A stretch of DNA of 64,000 bases, from the NCBI RefSeq assembly GCF_009827575.1, contig NZ_WTYR01000001.1, positions 1,302,001-1,366,000 of the forward strand, in the 5' to 3' direction. The notes below the pieces were generated by a model. That model made no database searches and was not told where the DNA came from. It saw nothing but the letters and a program-made list of their open reading frames with translations. The DNA comes from Alteriqipengyuania halimionae. Lineage in GTDB: Bacteria; Pseudomonadota; Alphaproteobacteria; Sphingomonadales; Sphingomonadaceae. The position numbers and the translations under genes are program-made. Positions 18,558 through 26,662 of this stretch are shown here, in pieces (the stretch's first letter is position 1; each line of letters starts with the position of its first letter).

Positions 18558-19478
18558 CTACGCAGCATTTTCCTTGATCAGCGATGCGCCATCCGTGCCT
18601 TCGACTGCGGCGAGTGCCATCATGGGCTGATCGAAGGTCTGACTGCTGATGACCTTGTCGGTCGCGCAATCGTGCACGGTGACAGATACGTTCGTGAAGA
18701 AAGCGAATGTCAGCGTCTGTTCGATCGTTACCTTTTTCGGCAAACCGCACGATTTCAGGATGTTGTTAATGTGCAGGTACCAGAAATGGTGGTCTTTGTA
18801 AGTCGGATCGTAGTTCACCGCGAGACCACCTAACAGCGTCGCCTCGTAAGGCACCGTCATCGTCAGGGTCCCTTTCTGCGCCTTGATGACGACATAGGCG
18901 GACTGGCCAGGATTGAGCGGCACTTCGACACCGGCGGTTTCACCCAGCGTGGTGCTATCGCTGAACCCCTTGATAGAGCTCCAACCGGAGGTGAAATTGA
19001 AGGACGTCTCGCCCCCCAGACCCAGCGCAGTCAGGCCGTAGCTGATCGACTGATCAACGCTGACCGATCCGCTTTTGCTCCAGCTTTCGCTCATCGAGGT
19101 TTCCACCTGCACCGTGGCAGAGGCATGGAACGTGGCCGGATTGGGGCCGTTATTGGTAAACTTGTTGAGATTGTAGACGACCTCGCCATCGCTAGCGACT
19201 TTGATATTCTTCGGGTCACGTGCCGTAACTTTGGTCTGTAACGGCATCCAGGCATATTTCTTGAACAATTCGAACGGATCCTCGTCCCTCTTGTAATATA
19301 CGACTTTAGGCTTCTCCCCGAAATTTTTCTCTACCGAGTCGCGCAGTTTGTTGGCGAGGCCGAATGCCTCAAGCTCGGCCACGGTAACCGGATGCGAAAC
19401 GCTGCCTTCTGCGATCGCCTTGATTTGCGATTGATCGAGCGAGGCCTGAGCCTTCACGCTAAACGCCGGATCGGTCAT
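18558..19478 (-). CDS. Aerolysin/ETX-MTX2-like beta-pore-forming protein (putative toxin)
   Basis: This 306-residue protein has no signal peptide. Residues 95-225 show the aerolysin-fold pattern: a VVYNLNKFTNNGPNPATF strand, long Ser/Thr-alternating strands (SMSESWSKSGSVSVDQSI), an amphipathic glycine-flanked hairpin (GLTALGLGGETSFNFTSGW) that would form the barrel insert, then STTLGETAGVEVPLNPGQSA and AYVVIKAQKGTLTMTVPYEA. This layout is typical of ETX/MTX2-type proteins, which oligomerise on membranes and form pores. The N- and C-terminal parts (receptor binding) are not recognised. The ATG at 19478 has a strong AGGAGGA site. Two palindromes lie upstream. The family call is by pattern, so the fold needs a structure prediction. 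Confidence 0.7.
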   Translation of the reverse strand: MTDPAFSVKAQASLDQSQIKAIAEGSVSHPVTVAELEAFGLANKLRDSVEKNFGEKPKVVYYKRDEDPFELFKKYAWMPLQTKVTARDPKNIKVASDGEVVYNLNKFTNNGPNPATFHASATVQVETSMSESWSKSGSVSVDQSISYGLTALGLGGETSFNFTSGWSSIKGFSDSTTLGETAGVEVPLNPGQSAYVVIKAQKGTLTMTVPYEATLLGGLAVNYDPTYKDHHFWYLHINNILKSCGLPKKVTIEQTLTFAFFTNVSVTVHDCATDKVISSQTFDQPMMALAAVEGTDGASLIKENAA

Positions 19479-19572
19479 GTCATTCCTCCTGTTGCTGCGG
19501 ACACTTCGCCCGCGGCAGGACAGGGTACCGGCGTGTCTCGTTCCCATGCGGAGGTCTGGCTCGGTTGTCGAG

Positions 19573-19588
19573 CGATAGGGCCCTATCG
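19573..19588. promoter_or_regulatory. 16-bp perfect palindrome upstream of the pore-forming protein gene
   Basis: CGATAGGGCCCTATCG is a perfect palindrome centred about 100 bp before the ATG of the putative toxin gene. Position and symmetry suit an operator, but no regulator is identified. Confidence 0.4.
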
Positions 19589-19630
19589 GAGGGCGCCATC
19601 GCCCGCCACGCCGCGCAACACCGCAATCGC

Positions 19631-19655
19631 CACATGATCCGCAACGGATCATGTG
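19631..19655. repeat. 11-bp perfect inverted repeat with 3-base loop
   Basis: CACATGATCCG and its exact complement flank CAA. It lies between the HTH gene's 3' end and the toxin gene's start. It could be a transcript-end hairpin (no T-run on either side) or an operator. Confidence 0.5.
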
Positions 19656-19719
19656 CAGGAGATGCCGGGTTCGTCGTGCCCCGGCGAGGGCTAACGCTCA
19701 GGTCGCGCTGGATCCCGGT

Positions 19720-20673
19720 CTAGCCTCCCGCGCCTTCCGGCGCCCCCTCCGGCCCATACCAGTCCGCGATCAGCGCATCGTCGCGACGCCCGTCGGCGCC
19801 GAGCAGCCACCATTCGGGCCGTCCCTCCTCGAACGCGCAGACCTGCGCGTAGAGCAGATCGCGCAGATCCTGCTCGCTCCCCTCTCCCTGCTCGGTCGAG
19901 GCCATGTAGGGGACACACGGCGCATGATCGGGCCGCGCGCGCAGCATGTCCTCCACCCGGAAAGGCCAGCTCCCCTGGCACACGTCGGGCCGCATCGCCG
20001 CATCCTCCCTCCAGAACGCCGCCTCGACATAGACCTCCTCGTCCTCGTCGAGCGGAGACATGGACCGGGTGTTACACTCCCCTGACGAAGGATCTTCGGG
20101 GCCGGTTTCGCCCTCCTCATTCCGGTCGGCCTCGCCATGCCGTTCGGCCTCGCCTCCCTCGGGCGGTGCCGCGCAGGCCCCATCGGTCGGAGGCGCCTCG
20201 GGCAAATCCTCCCCCGCGCCATAGGCATCGAGCGTGGCGTCGAAATCCTCCGCCAGCGCGGCGGCCCCGGCATCCTCGGCCAGCTTGTCGAGCCGCGCGA
20301 GATGGGCGAGCAACAGGCGCGAATCATAGCGCCGCCGCCGCGCGATCTCGTCGCCGTGATAGAACACCGGCTCCTCCACCCCGTCCACCGCGCGGCAGCC
20401 GAGCACATCCTCCACCTGCGGCCGCGCCGCGAGCCGCGCCGCATCCCAGCACCGCCGAAACCGCGCGCAGGCCCGCCGCGCGCGATAGACGGTCTGGTGC
20501 GACACCCCCGCCCGCCGCGCGGCGGCGCGCACATCGCCCCGCTGCGCCAAAGCATCGATAAACGCCACCCGCCGCTCGAGCGTAAAAGCCGTCTGCGCCG
20601 CCCGCGCGGTGTCGGAAGGCAGCGCATCGATCAGGACGGGGAGATTGGGGGTGATGGTGGTGGGGGCGTTCAT
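19720..20673 (-). CDS. HTH-containing protein (terminase small subunit-like N-terminus)
   Basis: This 317-residue protein has an N-terminal helix-turn-helix in the style of phage terminase small subunits (RRVAFIDALAQRGDVRAAAR, AGVSHQTVYRARRACARFRR). A conserved GVEEPVFYHGDEIARRRRYD block and an LLLAHLARLDKLA helix follow. The C-terminal half is acidic and low-complexity, ending in GPEGAPEGAGG. Such proteins recur in sphingomonad genomes and are of unknown function; DNA binding is inferred from the HTH. The ATG has a GGGAGGT site. The leader contains repeated hairpins. Confidence 0.75.
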   Translation of the reverse strand: MNAPTTITPNLPVLIDALPSDTARAAQTAFTLERRVAFIDALAQRGDVRAAARRAGVSHQTVYRARRACARFRRCWDAARLAARPQVEDVLGCRAVDGVEEPVFYHGDEIARRRRYDSRLLLAHLARLDKLAEDAGAAALAEDFDATLDAYGAGEDLPEAPPTDGACAAPPEGGEAERHGEADRNEEGETGPEDPSSGECNTRSMSPLDEDEEVYVEAAFWREDAAMRPDVCQGSWPFRVEDMLRARPDHAPCVPYMASTEQGEGSEQDLRDLLYAQVCAFEEGRPEWWLLGADGRRDDALIADWYGPEGAPEGAGG

Positions 20674-20696
20674 GCGACACCTCCCACCATCGCGTA

Positions 20697-20756
20697 GGGC
20701 GAAAGCCCCGAGCGCGCCCACTCCCAGGACGTTATCGGGCGCAAGCCCGAGCGCGA
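20697..20756. repeat. Pair of GNRA-loop hairpin repeats
   Basis: GGGC-GAAA-GCCC and GGGC-GCAA-GCCC, each followed by GAGCGCG, occur with a 40-bp period just upstream of the HTH gene start. They would lie in its 5' untranslated region on the minus strand. Confidence 0.45.
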
Positions 20757-21046
20757 CCAGCGCGAGGCAAGGCCGACCGGCCGCCCGAGCTTATGCGAGG
20801 AAGCCAAGGCGCGCGGATGCGCGCCGCCCGGCGTTTGAGGGTCAAAACAAAAAACACAAATCATCGGTTCACCTCGTGCAGGGGAGAGGAAAACCGATCC
20901 ATGTATACCGAAGGGGGCGTGTAGGACAGCGCTTCCGCCGCGCAGCGCCACCCGCAATTATCGCCCCCACTTTTCTCCACGTCGCCCCGCCCTCCGAGCC
21001 GGGGCTGGGGCTGCCTTCAAGGCGCACGCCAAGTGAAAAAGCACCG

Positions 21047-21065
21047 CCCCGGATCCGGTCCGGGG
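21047..21065. repeat. REP-like palindrome, copy 1
   Basis: CCCCGGATCCGGTCCGGGG matches a palindrome at 23520-23538 (CCCCGGATCAGGTCCGGGG) in 18 of 19 positions and in the same orientation. The two copies bracket the retron. Confidence 0.65.
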
Positions 21066-21074
21066 CGATGAGGG

Positions 21075-21269
21075 TCAAAGAAAACTGACCGCCCTGCCCA
21101 ACAGCACTTGCTCGTTGCGCATGATGCGCAGCAGCTGCGCAGGCGTGGTCGAAGGCCGCTTCCCGATGCGGCCCGCGTCGACATGGGCCTGCCATTCCTC
21201 ATACGCGACGCGCGCCGAGAGCGGCGGCCCGCCCATAAGGTCGGGGTGCTGTGGGGAGGGTTCGGGCAT
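21075..21269 (-). CDS. Small hypothetical protein (64 aa)
   Basis: The 64-residue product (start MPEPSPQHPDLMGG) has a proline-rich N-terminus and a helical, basic C-terminal half (RVAYEEWQAHVDAGRI, TTPAQLLRIMRNEQVLLG). An AGAGG site lies 8 nt before the ATG. It is not recognised. It sits between the HTH gene and the retron, and the REP-like palindrome lies just past its stop. Size and context make it a plausible but unproven gene. Confidence 0.45.
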   Translation of the reverse strand: MPEPSPQHPDLMGGPPLSARVAYEEWQAHVDAGRIGKRPSTTPAQLLRIMRNEQVLLGRAVSFL

Positions 21270-21409
21270 GGGGCTGCCTCTCGGGTTCGTCGATGGGGAC
21301 CGGGAGGCTAGTGGGGGAGAGGGGTGTAGGACAGCGGACTCTCTGACGCTTTGGCACAAGTGACTATTACGTATTGACCGTTCGACAAAGTAGCCTAGTC
21401 TCTAGAATA

Positions 21410-21533
21410 GATCTGCGGGCAGATTTTTTGTAGTGTTTCGCTACACGTGAAAAGAATGTGAGAGGGAATTGCCCCTATCGTATACACTTTGCAATCCTTA
21501 TGTGATGTTATCGCGTAGGAGTGCCCGCAGATC
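21410..21533 (+). ncRNA. Retron msr-msd RNA
   Basis: The RNA is bounded by an exact 12-bp inverted repeat, a1 at 21410-21421 (GATCTGCGGGCA) and a2 at 21522-21533 (TGCCCGCAGATC), the end-pairing element that primes reverse transcription in retrons. The msr part contains a 7-bp stem with a UUU loop (21429-21445, core TGTTTCG), like the msr hairpin of retron Ec86. An imperfect msd hairpin follows: AAAG/CTTT at 21451-21454 and 21487-21490, TGT/ACA, and AGGG/CCCT with an AATTGC loop. The branching guanosine probably lies just after a1. The RT gene begins 3 nt after a2. Transcript ends are inferred. Confidence 0.85.
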
Positions 21534-21536
21534 GCC

Positions 21537-23249
21537 ATGAACGAAAAAAAGATAGAACAACTGAAAGCCTGCGTAGACCGGAAGGACTTGGCCAGACTGC
21601 TTGGATTCAAGCCAAAGGCACTTTCCTATATCCTCTATCAGCGCACCCCATGTCAAAACTACCGGACATTTAAGATCCCGAAGCGTAAGGGCGGCGAGCG
21701 CGTGATTGATGCTCCGAACCCTGAGCTGCTATTCTTACAAAAACGCGCAAGTAATCTTCTTCAAGATTGCCTTGACGAGATTGTCCAAGATGAGGGCCAT
21801 AAACGTACGATCCACCATGGCTTTCAACGAAAAAAATCAATTATCACAAACGCACGGGTTCACCGAGCCAGAAAGTTTGTGTTCAACGTTGATTTAACTG
21901 ATTTTTTTCCTTCCGTGAATTTCGGACGTATTCTCGGCTTTTTCCAAAAAAATCGTCATTTTACCTTAGAGAGAGAGGTGGCTGTCACATTGGCGCAAAT
22001 TTGTTGCTATGACGGACAGCTACCTCAAGGTGCACCAACCTCTCCGGTTGTATCGAACTTAATCTGCCAACCTCTTGATATCAGACTAAGCAGGCTCGCT
22101 GAGAAATTTGGTTGTTCATACTCGCGATATGCTGATGATATAACTTTCTCGACATCGACGAGAAAGTTTCCGCGTGCCATCTCGAGAAAATCTCTGATTT
22201 CATCAAAATGGTACTCCGGACGAATCCTGAAGAAAGAAATAAAGAGCGCCGGGTTCGCCATAAACCCTAAAAAAACAAGAATGCAATACGCCCAATCACG
22301 TCAAACTGTCACAGGCCTCATTGTCAACGATAAGATCAACGTGCCAGCCGACTACACACGGCTCTGCCGCGCCATGGTGGACGCATATGTCAAATCGGGG
22401 ACCTATTTCATTCGAAAAGAAAAATTATCGAAGTCAGGGAAGGTGAAGGTCACAAAAGAGCCAGGCACTGACTTGCAGCTTATAGGCAGATATAGCTTTA
22501 TTCACAATGTGAAGTCTTCGAACTTCTCGAAAGAAAATCCGAGACCGAAAGATCTATTTTCTTACGAAAAAGACTACCGACGCTTACTTTTATTTAGTAA
22601 GTTTCACTTTTCGAAAATACCACTTATTCTCACTGAGGGCAAGACAGATACCATTTACATTAAGGCCGCTCTTCGGCGTCTGCACAAATCCTACCCCACT
22701 CTGATCACTAAGAAGGGACGTTCGTTCGAGTACAATTTTGACTTCTTTAAATTCAGCCCAACTAATAGGAGAATTCTCGGAATTGACGGCGGCACCAGCC
22801 ATCTCGCGGGTTTTCTGAGTACTTACAGAAAAGAAGCAAAATCATTTTGCCCTATTTTGAATCAAAAACCGGTCATTTGCATAATCGACAATGACAACGG
22901 TGCGAAAAAGTTTTTCAAATGGACAGATAGCTCTGGAAATAAAATAAATCGAGACGGCGAGGTTTATCATCTATTTGAGAATGTTTACCTCTTACTGACG
23001 CCACTTAAGAATGGCACTGAAGATAGTAAGATCGAGGACTTTTTTACAAAGCATACACTCAACGAGAAAATCGGTGGTAAATCGTTTAATCCGGAGAATG
23101 TAGGCGTCACGGAAGCGGAATATGGCAAGGCATGGTTCGCGAGCAAGGTTGTTTGGCCAAAAAAATCGACTATCAATTTCAACAACTTCAAGCCCCTTCT
23201 TGATTTGATCGAGAATACAGCAATGAAGGTTCACAATCCGAAGAAATGA
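21537..23249 (+). CDS. Retron reverse transcriptase fused to a TOPRIM domain (Ec67-like)
   Basis: This 570-residue protein combines a retron RT (about residues 1-300) with a C-terminal TOPRIM domain (about 360-505). RT hallmarks are the NAxxH motif (NARVH, 105-109), DLTDFFPS (Asp119), LPQGAPTSP, the catalytic YADD (198-201) and the VTG of region Y (258-260). TOPRIM residues are Glu367 in LTEGKTD and Asp451/Asp453 in CIIDNDNG. Retron Ec67 has the same fusion and a similar length (586 residues). The enzyme copies the adjacent msr-msd RNA into msDNA; the TOPRIM part is the likely nuclease effector in antiphage abortive infection. Codon use is AT-rich compared with both neighbours, which suggests recent transfer. 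No other effector gene is adjacent. Confidence 0.93.
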   Translation: MNEKKIEQLKACVDRKDLARLLGFKPKALSYILYQRTPCQNYRTFKIPKRKGGERVIDAPNPELLFLQKRASNLLQDCLDEIVQDEGHKRTIHHGFQRKKSIITNARVHRARKFVFNVDLTDFFPSVNFGRILGFFQKNRHFTLEREVAVTLAQICCYDGQLPQGAPTSPVVSNLICQPLDIRLSRLAEKFGCSYSRYADDITFSTSTRKFPRAISRKSLISSKWYSGRILKKEIKSAGFAINPKKTRMQYAQSRQTVTGLIVNDKINVPADYTRLCRAMVDAYVKSGTYFIRKEKLSKSGKVKVTKEPGTDLQLIGRYSFIHNVKSSNFSKENPRPKDLFSYEKDYRRLLLFSKFHFSKIPLILTEGKTDTIYIKAALRRLHKSYPTLITKKGRSFEYNFDFFKFSPTNRRILGIDGGTSHLAGFLSTYRKEAKSFCPILNQKPVICIIDNDNGAKKFFKWTDSSGNKINRDGEVYHLFENVYLLLTPLKNGTEDSKIEDFFTKHTLNEKIGGKSFNPENVGVTEAEYGKAWFASKVVWPKKSTINFNNFKPLLDLIENTAMKVHNPKK

Positions 23250-23363
23250 ATTACATCCCTACCCGGTCTACTGCGGCTGCTTCGACCATTCAGTATTGTG
23301 GTACAAAAGGGGTAATTCCGAACTCATTGTCCCCCTTACTAGAACCAAAGGCCCATCACGTTG

Positions 23364-23519
23364 TCACTCGGCAGGGCCCGTCTGCCTCTCCAACATCGGC
23401 GTAAGATACCCCCCCGTATAGCTCCCGCTCACCTGAGCCACCTGCTCCGGCGTGCCCTCGGCCACAATCTCACCCCCACGCACGCCGCCACCCGGCCCAA
23501 GGTCCAAAATCCAGTCCGC
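23364..23519 (-). pseudogene. Duplicated fragment of the uvrA 3' end
   Basis: On the minus strand this encodes [20 protein letters not shown] followed by a diverged tail ([19 protein letters not shown] ... GPAE, stop). It parallels the last about 50 residues of the complete uvrA just upstream. It begins directly at a REP-like palindrome and has no start codon. It is a remnant of a second uvrA allele or of an integration event at the uvrA end. Confidence 0.85.
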
Positions 23520-23538
23520 CCCCGGATCAGGTCCGGGG
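23520..23538. repeat. REP-like palindrome, copy 2
   Basis: CCCCGGATCAGGTCCGGGG separates the uvrA stop codon from the duplicated uvrA tail. It matches copy 1 (21047-21065) in the same orientation, so the retron segment lies between direct copies. Confidence 0.65.
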
Positions 23539-23559
23539 CAGGCTAACCACCGATCACAT

Positions 23560-26511
23560 TCACTCGGCGGCTTGCTTCGCCCGCTCCAGCATCGGTTGCA
23601 GATACTGGCCGGTGTAGCTCCCCTTCGCCTGGGCCACCTTCTCCGGCGTGCCCTGCGCGACGATCTCCCCGCCCCGCACACCGCCGCCCGGTCCGAGATC
23701 CAAAATCCAGTCGGCCGTCTTGATCACATCGAGATTGTGCTCGATCACCACCACGCTGTTCCCCTGGTCCACCAGCCGGTGCAGCACCTCCAGCAGCTTG
23801 CGCACGTCCTCGAAATGCAAGCCGGTGGTCGGCTCGTCGAGGATATAGAGCGTCTGCCCGGTGCTGCGCTTGCTGAGTTCCTTGGCGAGTTTCACGCGCT
23901 GGGCCTCGCCGCCCGATAGCGTGGTCGCCTGCTGGCCGACCTTGACGTAGCCGAGGCCGACTTCGTTGAGCATGTGCATTTTGTCGCGGATCGGGGGGAC
24001 GGCCTTGAAGAAGCCTTCCGCATCCTCGATCGTCATGTCTAGCACGTCGGCGATCGAGAGGCCTTTGAACTTCACCTCGAGCGTTTCGCGGTTGTAGCGT
24101 TTGCCGCCACATTCCTCGCAGGTGACGTAGACATCGGGCAGGAAGTGCATCTCGATCTTGATCAGCCCGTCGCCCTGGCACGCCTCGCAGCGGCCGCCCT
24201 TGACGTTGAAGCTGAAGCGGCCGGGCTTGTAGCCGCGCGCCTGGCTTTCGGGCAGGCCGGCGAACCAGTCGCGGATATTGGTGAAGGCGCCGGTATAGGT
24301 CGCGGGGTTGGAGCGCGGGGTGCGGCCGATCGGCGACTGGTCGATCTCGATCACCTTGTCGCAATATTCGAGGCCGGTGACCTTGTCGTGCGCGCCGGCG
24401 ACCACGCGGGCATTGTTGAGCGTGCGCGCGGCGGAGGCATAGAGCGTGTCGATCGTGAAGCTGGACTTGCCGCTGCCCGATACGCCGGTGACGCAGGTGA
24501 AGGTGCCGAGCGGCAGGCTGGCCGTGACGTTCTGCAAATTGTTCGCGCGCGCGCCGTGGACGGTGAGCTTGTGCCCGTTGCCCTTGCGGCGCTCTGCCGG
24601 GACCTCGATCTTGCGGCGGCCGGTGAGGTAATCGGCGGTGAGCGATTTCTTGCTCTTGAGCACTTGCTTGAGCGTGCCTTGCGCCACCACCTCGCCCCCG
24701 CGCACGCCCGCGCCGGGGCCCAGATCGACCACGTGATCGGCCTGGCGGATGGCGTCTTCATCGTGCTCGACCACGATCACGGTGTTGCCGAGATCGCGCA
24801 GGCGTTTCAGGGTTTCCAATAGCCGGTCGTTGTCGCGCTGGTGGAGGCCGATGCTGGGCTCGTCCAGCACGTAGAGCACGCCCGAGAGCCCGCTGCCGAT
24901 CTGGCTGGCGAGGCGGATGCGCTGGCTCTCGCCGCCCGACAGCGTGCCGGAGGTGCGATCGAGATTGAGGTAATCGAGCCCGACATTGTCGAGGAAGCCC
25001 AGCCGCTCGTTGATTTCCTTGAGGATGGCCTTGGCGATCTGGCTCTGCTGCTCGTTCAGATGGCCGTCTAGCGCGAGGAACCAGTCCTTGGCATCGGAGA
25101 CGCTCATCTTGGTCGGCGTGGCGATATCGGTGGGGCCGTCCCCATCTTTGCCTGCGCCCGGGATCTTCACCGCCAGCGCCTTTTCGTTGAGGCGCTTGCC
25201 ACCGCAGGTCTCGCACGGCTGCGCGGTCTGGAACTTCGAAAGCTCCTCGCGCATCCAAGTGCTCTCGGTCTGCATCAGGCGGCGGTTGAGATTGCCGATC
25301 ACGCCTTCGAACGGCTTCTTCACCGTGTACTGCTTGCGCCCGTCCTTGAAGGTGAGCGGCACCGCCTTGCCCTTGGTGCCGTGCAGGATGACGTTGCGCT
25401 GTTCCTCGCCCAGCTCGCTCCACGGGGTGGTGAGATCGAAATCATACGCCTTGGCGAGGCTGGAGAGCACCTGCATGTAATAGGGCGATGGCGGGTTGGA
25501 CTTGGCCCATGGCACCACCGCGCCCTTCTTGAGCGTGAGCGCTTCGTTGGGGACCACCAGCTGCGGATCGAACAGCTGCTTCTCGCCCAGCCCGTCGCAA
25601 GTTGGGCAGGCGCCCTGCGGCGCGTTGAACGAGAACAGGCGCGGCTCGATTTCCTCGATCGTGAAGCCCGAGACCGGGCAGGCGAATTTCTCGGAAAAGA
25701 CGATGCGATTGGCGGGCAGGCCCGCGCCCTTCATCGCGCCGCCGGCGCCCCCTCCCTTGGCATCTTCGTCCTCGCGCCCGGGGACCACGCCATCGGCGAG
25801 GTCGGCATAGGCCAGCCCCTCGGCCAGCTTGAGCGCGGTTTCGAAACTGTCGGCGAGGCGCGTCTCGAGGCCATTCTTCACCGCGAGGCGATCGACCACC
25901 ACTTCGATGTCGTGCTTGAACTTCTTGTCGAGCGCGGGGGCATCCTCGATCGCGTACATCTCGCCATCGATCCGCACGCGGGTAAAGCCCGCCTTCTGCC
26001 ACTCGGCCAGCTCCTTGCGATACTCGCCCTTGCGCCCGCGCACGACCGGCGCGAGCAGATAGAGCCGCGTGCCCTCGGGCAGTTCCATGACCCGGTCGAC
26101 CATGTTGGACACGGTCTGCGCCTCGATCGGCTCTCCGGTGGCAGGCGAATAGGGCACGCCCACCCGCGCCCACAGCAGGCGCATATAATCGTAGATCTCG
26201 GTGACGGTCGCCACGGTCGAGCGCGGATTGCGGCTGGTGGTCTTCTGCTCGATCGAGATCGCCGGCGAGAGCCCGTCGATATGCTCGACATCGGGCTTCT
26301 GCATCATCTCGAGGAATTGCCGCGCATAGGCGCTCAGGCTCTCGACATAACGCCGCTGCCCCTCGGCATAGATCGTGTCGAACGCCAGCGACGATTTGCC
26401 CGAGCCCGAAAGCCCGGTGATCACGATCAGCGCATCGCGCGGCAGGTCGATATCGACGCCTTTGAGATTGTGTTCGCGTGCGCCTTTGACGCTGATTTTG
26501 GTAAGGGCCAT
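23560..26511 (-). CDS. uvrA: Excinuclease ABC subunit UvrA
   Basis: UvrA is the damage-sensing ATPase of nucleotide excision repair and loads UvrB. The 983-residue protein is complete. Walker A sites are GLSGSGKSS (33-41) and GVSGSGKSS in the second ATPase. Signatures are [14 protein letters not shown] and [15 protein letters not shown]. Zinc-finger cysteines appear in CPVSGF...[13 protein letters not shown] and CEACQGDG...[11 protein letters not shown] chose the ATG at 26511 ([10 protein letters not shown], as in homologues). An upstream TTG at 26541 would put the LexA box inside the gene. A GTTC-N7-GTTC SOS box lies 12-26 bp upstream, so it is probably LexA-repressed. Confidence 0.97.
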   Translation of the reverse strand: MALTKISVKGAREHNLKGVDIDLPRDALIVITGLSGSGKSSLAFDTIYAEGQRRYVESLSAYARQFLEMMQKPDVEHIDGLSPAISIEQKTTSRNPRSTVATVTEIYDYMRLLWARVGVPYSPATGEPIEAQTVSNMVDRVMELPEGTRLYLLAPVVRGRKGEYRKELAEWQKAGFTRVRIDGEMYAIEDAPALDKKFKHDIEVVVDRLAVKNGLETRLADSFETALKLAEGLAYADLADGVVPGREDEDAKGGGAGGAMKGAGLPANRIVFSEKFACPVSGFTIEEIEPRLFSFNAPQGACPTCDGLGEKQLFDPQLVVPNEALTLKKGAVVPWAKSNPPSPYYMQVLSSLAKAYDFDLTTPWSELGEEQRNVILHGTKGKAVPLTFKDGRKQYTVKKPFEGVIGNLNRRLMQTESTWMREELSKFQTAQPCETCGGKRLNEKALAVKIPGAGKDGDGPTDIATPTKMSVSDAKDWFLALDGHLNEQQSQIAKAILKEINERLGFLDNVGLDYLNLDRTSGTLSGGESQRIRLASQIGSGLSGVLYVLDEPSIGLHQRDNDRLLETLKRLRDLGNTVIVVEHDEDAIRQADHVVDLGPGAGVRGGEVVAQGTLKQVLKSKKSLTADYLTGRRKIEVPAERRKGNGHKLTVHGARANNLQNVTASLPLGTFTCVTGVSGSGKSSFTIDTLYASAARTLNNARVVAGAHDKVTGLEYCDKVIEIDQSPIGRTPRSNPATYTGAFTNIRDWFAGLPESQARGYKPGRFSFNVKGGRCEACQGDGLIKIEMHFLPDVYVTCEECGGKRYNRETLEVKFKGLSIADVLDMTIEDAEGFFKAVPPIRDKMHMLNEVGLGYVKVGQQATTLSGGEAQRVKLAKELSKRSTGQTLYILDEPTTGLHFEDVRKLLEVLHRLVDQGNSVVVIEHNLDVIKTADWILDLGPGGGVRGGEIVAQGTPEKVAQAKGSYTGQYLQPMLERAKQAAE

Positions 26512-26522
26512 AGGGGAAGCGT

Positions 26523-26537
26523 GTTCCGGTTTCGTTC
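26523..26537. promoter_or_regulatory. LexA (SOS) box upstream of uvrA
   Basis: GTTCCGGTTTCGTTC fits the alphaproteobacterial LexA consensus GTTC-N7-GTTC exactly and lies just before the uvrA start. LexA bound here would block transcription of uvrA until DNA damage. Confidence 0.8.
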
Positions 26538-26662
26538 GCAAGTGTCAAGGGGGTGGCTCATGCACCCAACAGCTGCGGGCGCGAACCGTGCCCGAGGATG
26601 TGGGCAATGAATACAGGAATGCAACGGAGACGGCCCCAGTCCGGCCTTGCCGACCCGATTGG

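Larger units (their letters stand above)
20674..21074. other. 401-bp repeat-rich intergenic region
   Basis: No gene is supported here. It holds two 20-nt near-repeats, each forming a hairpin (20697-20716 with a GAAA loop, 20737-20756 with a GCAA loop); one copy of GTGTAGGACAGCG (20919-20931) that recurs at 21324-21336; TGAGGGTCAAA at 20836-20846, which recurs at 21069-21079; and a REP-like palindrome at 21047-21065. The pattern looks like dispersed intergenic repeats rather than coding DNA. Confidence 0.55.

Noticed and set aside
21395-21610. 71-codon minus-strand frame across the retron RNA
   Set aside because: It runs antisense through the msr-msd region and the RT start; there is no ribosome binding site, and the RNA structure explains the sequence.
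21047-23538. Composite transposon carrying the retron
   Set aside because: No transposase or integrase frame is present between the palindromes, and the palindromes resemble dispersed REP elements rather than IS ends.
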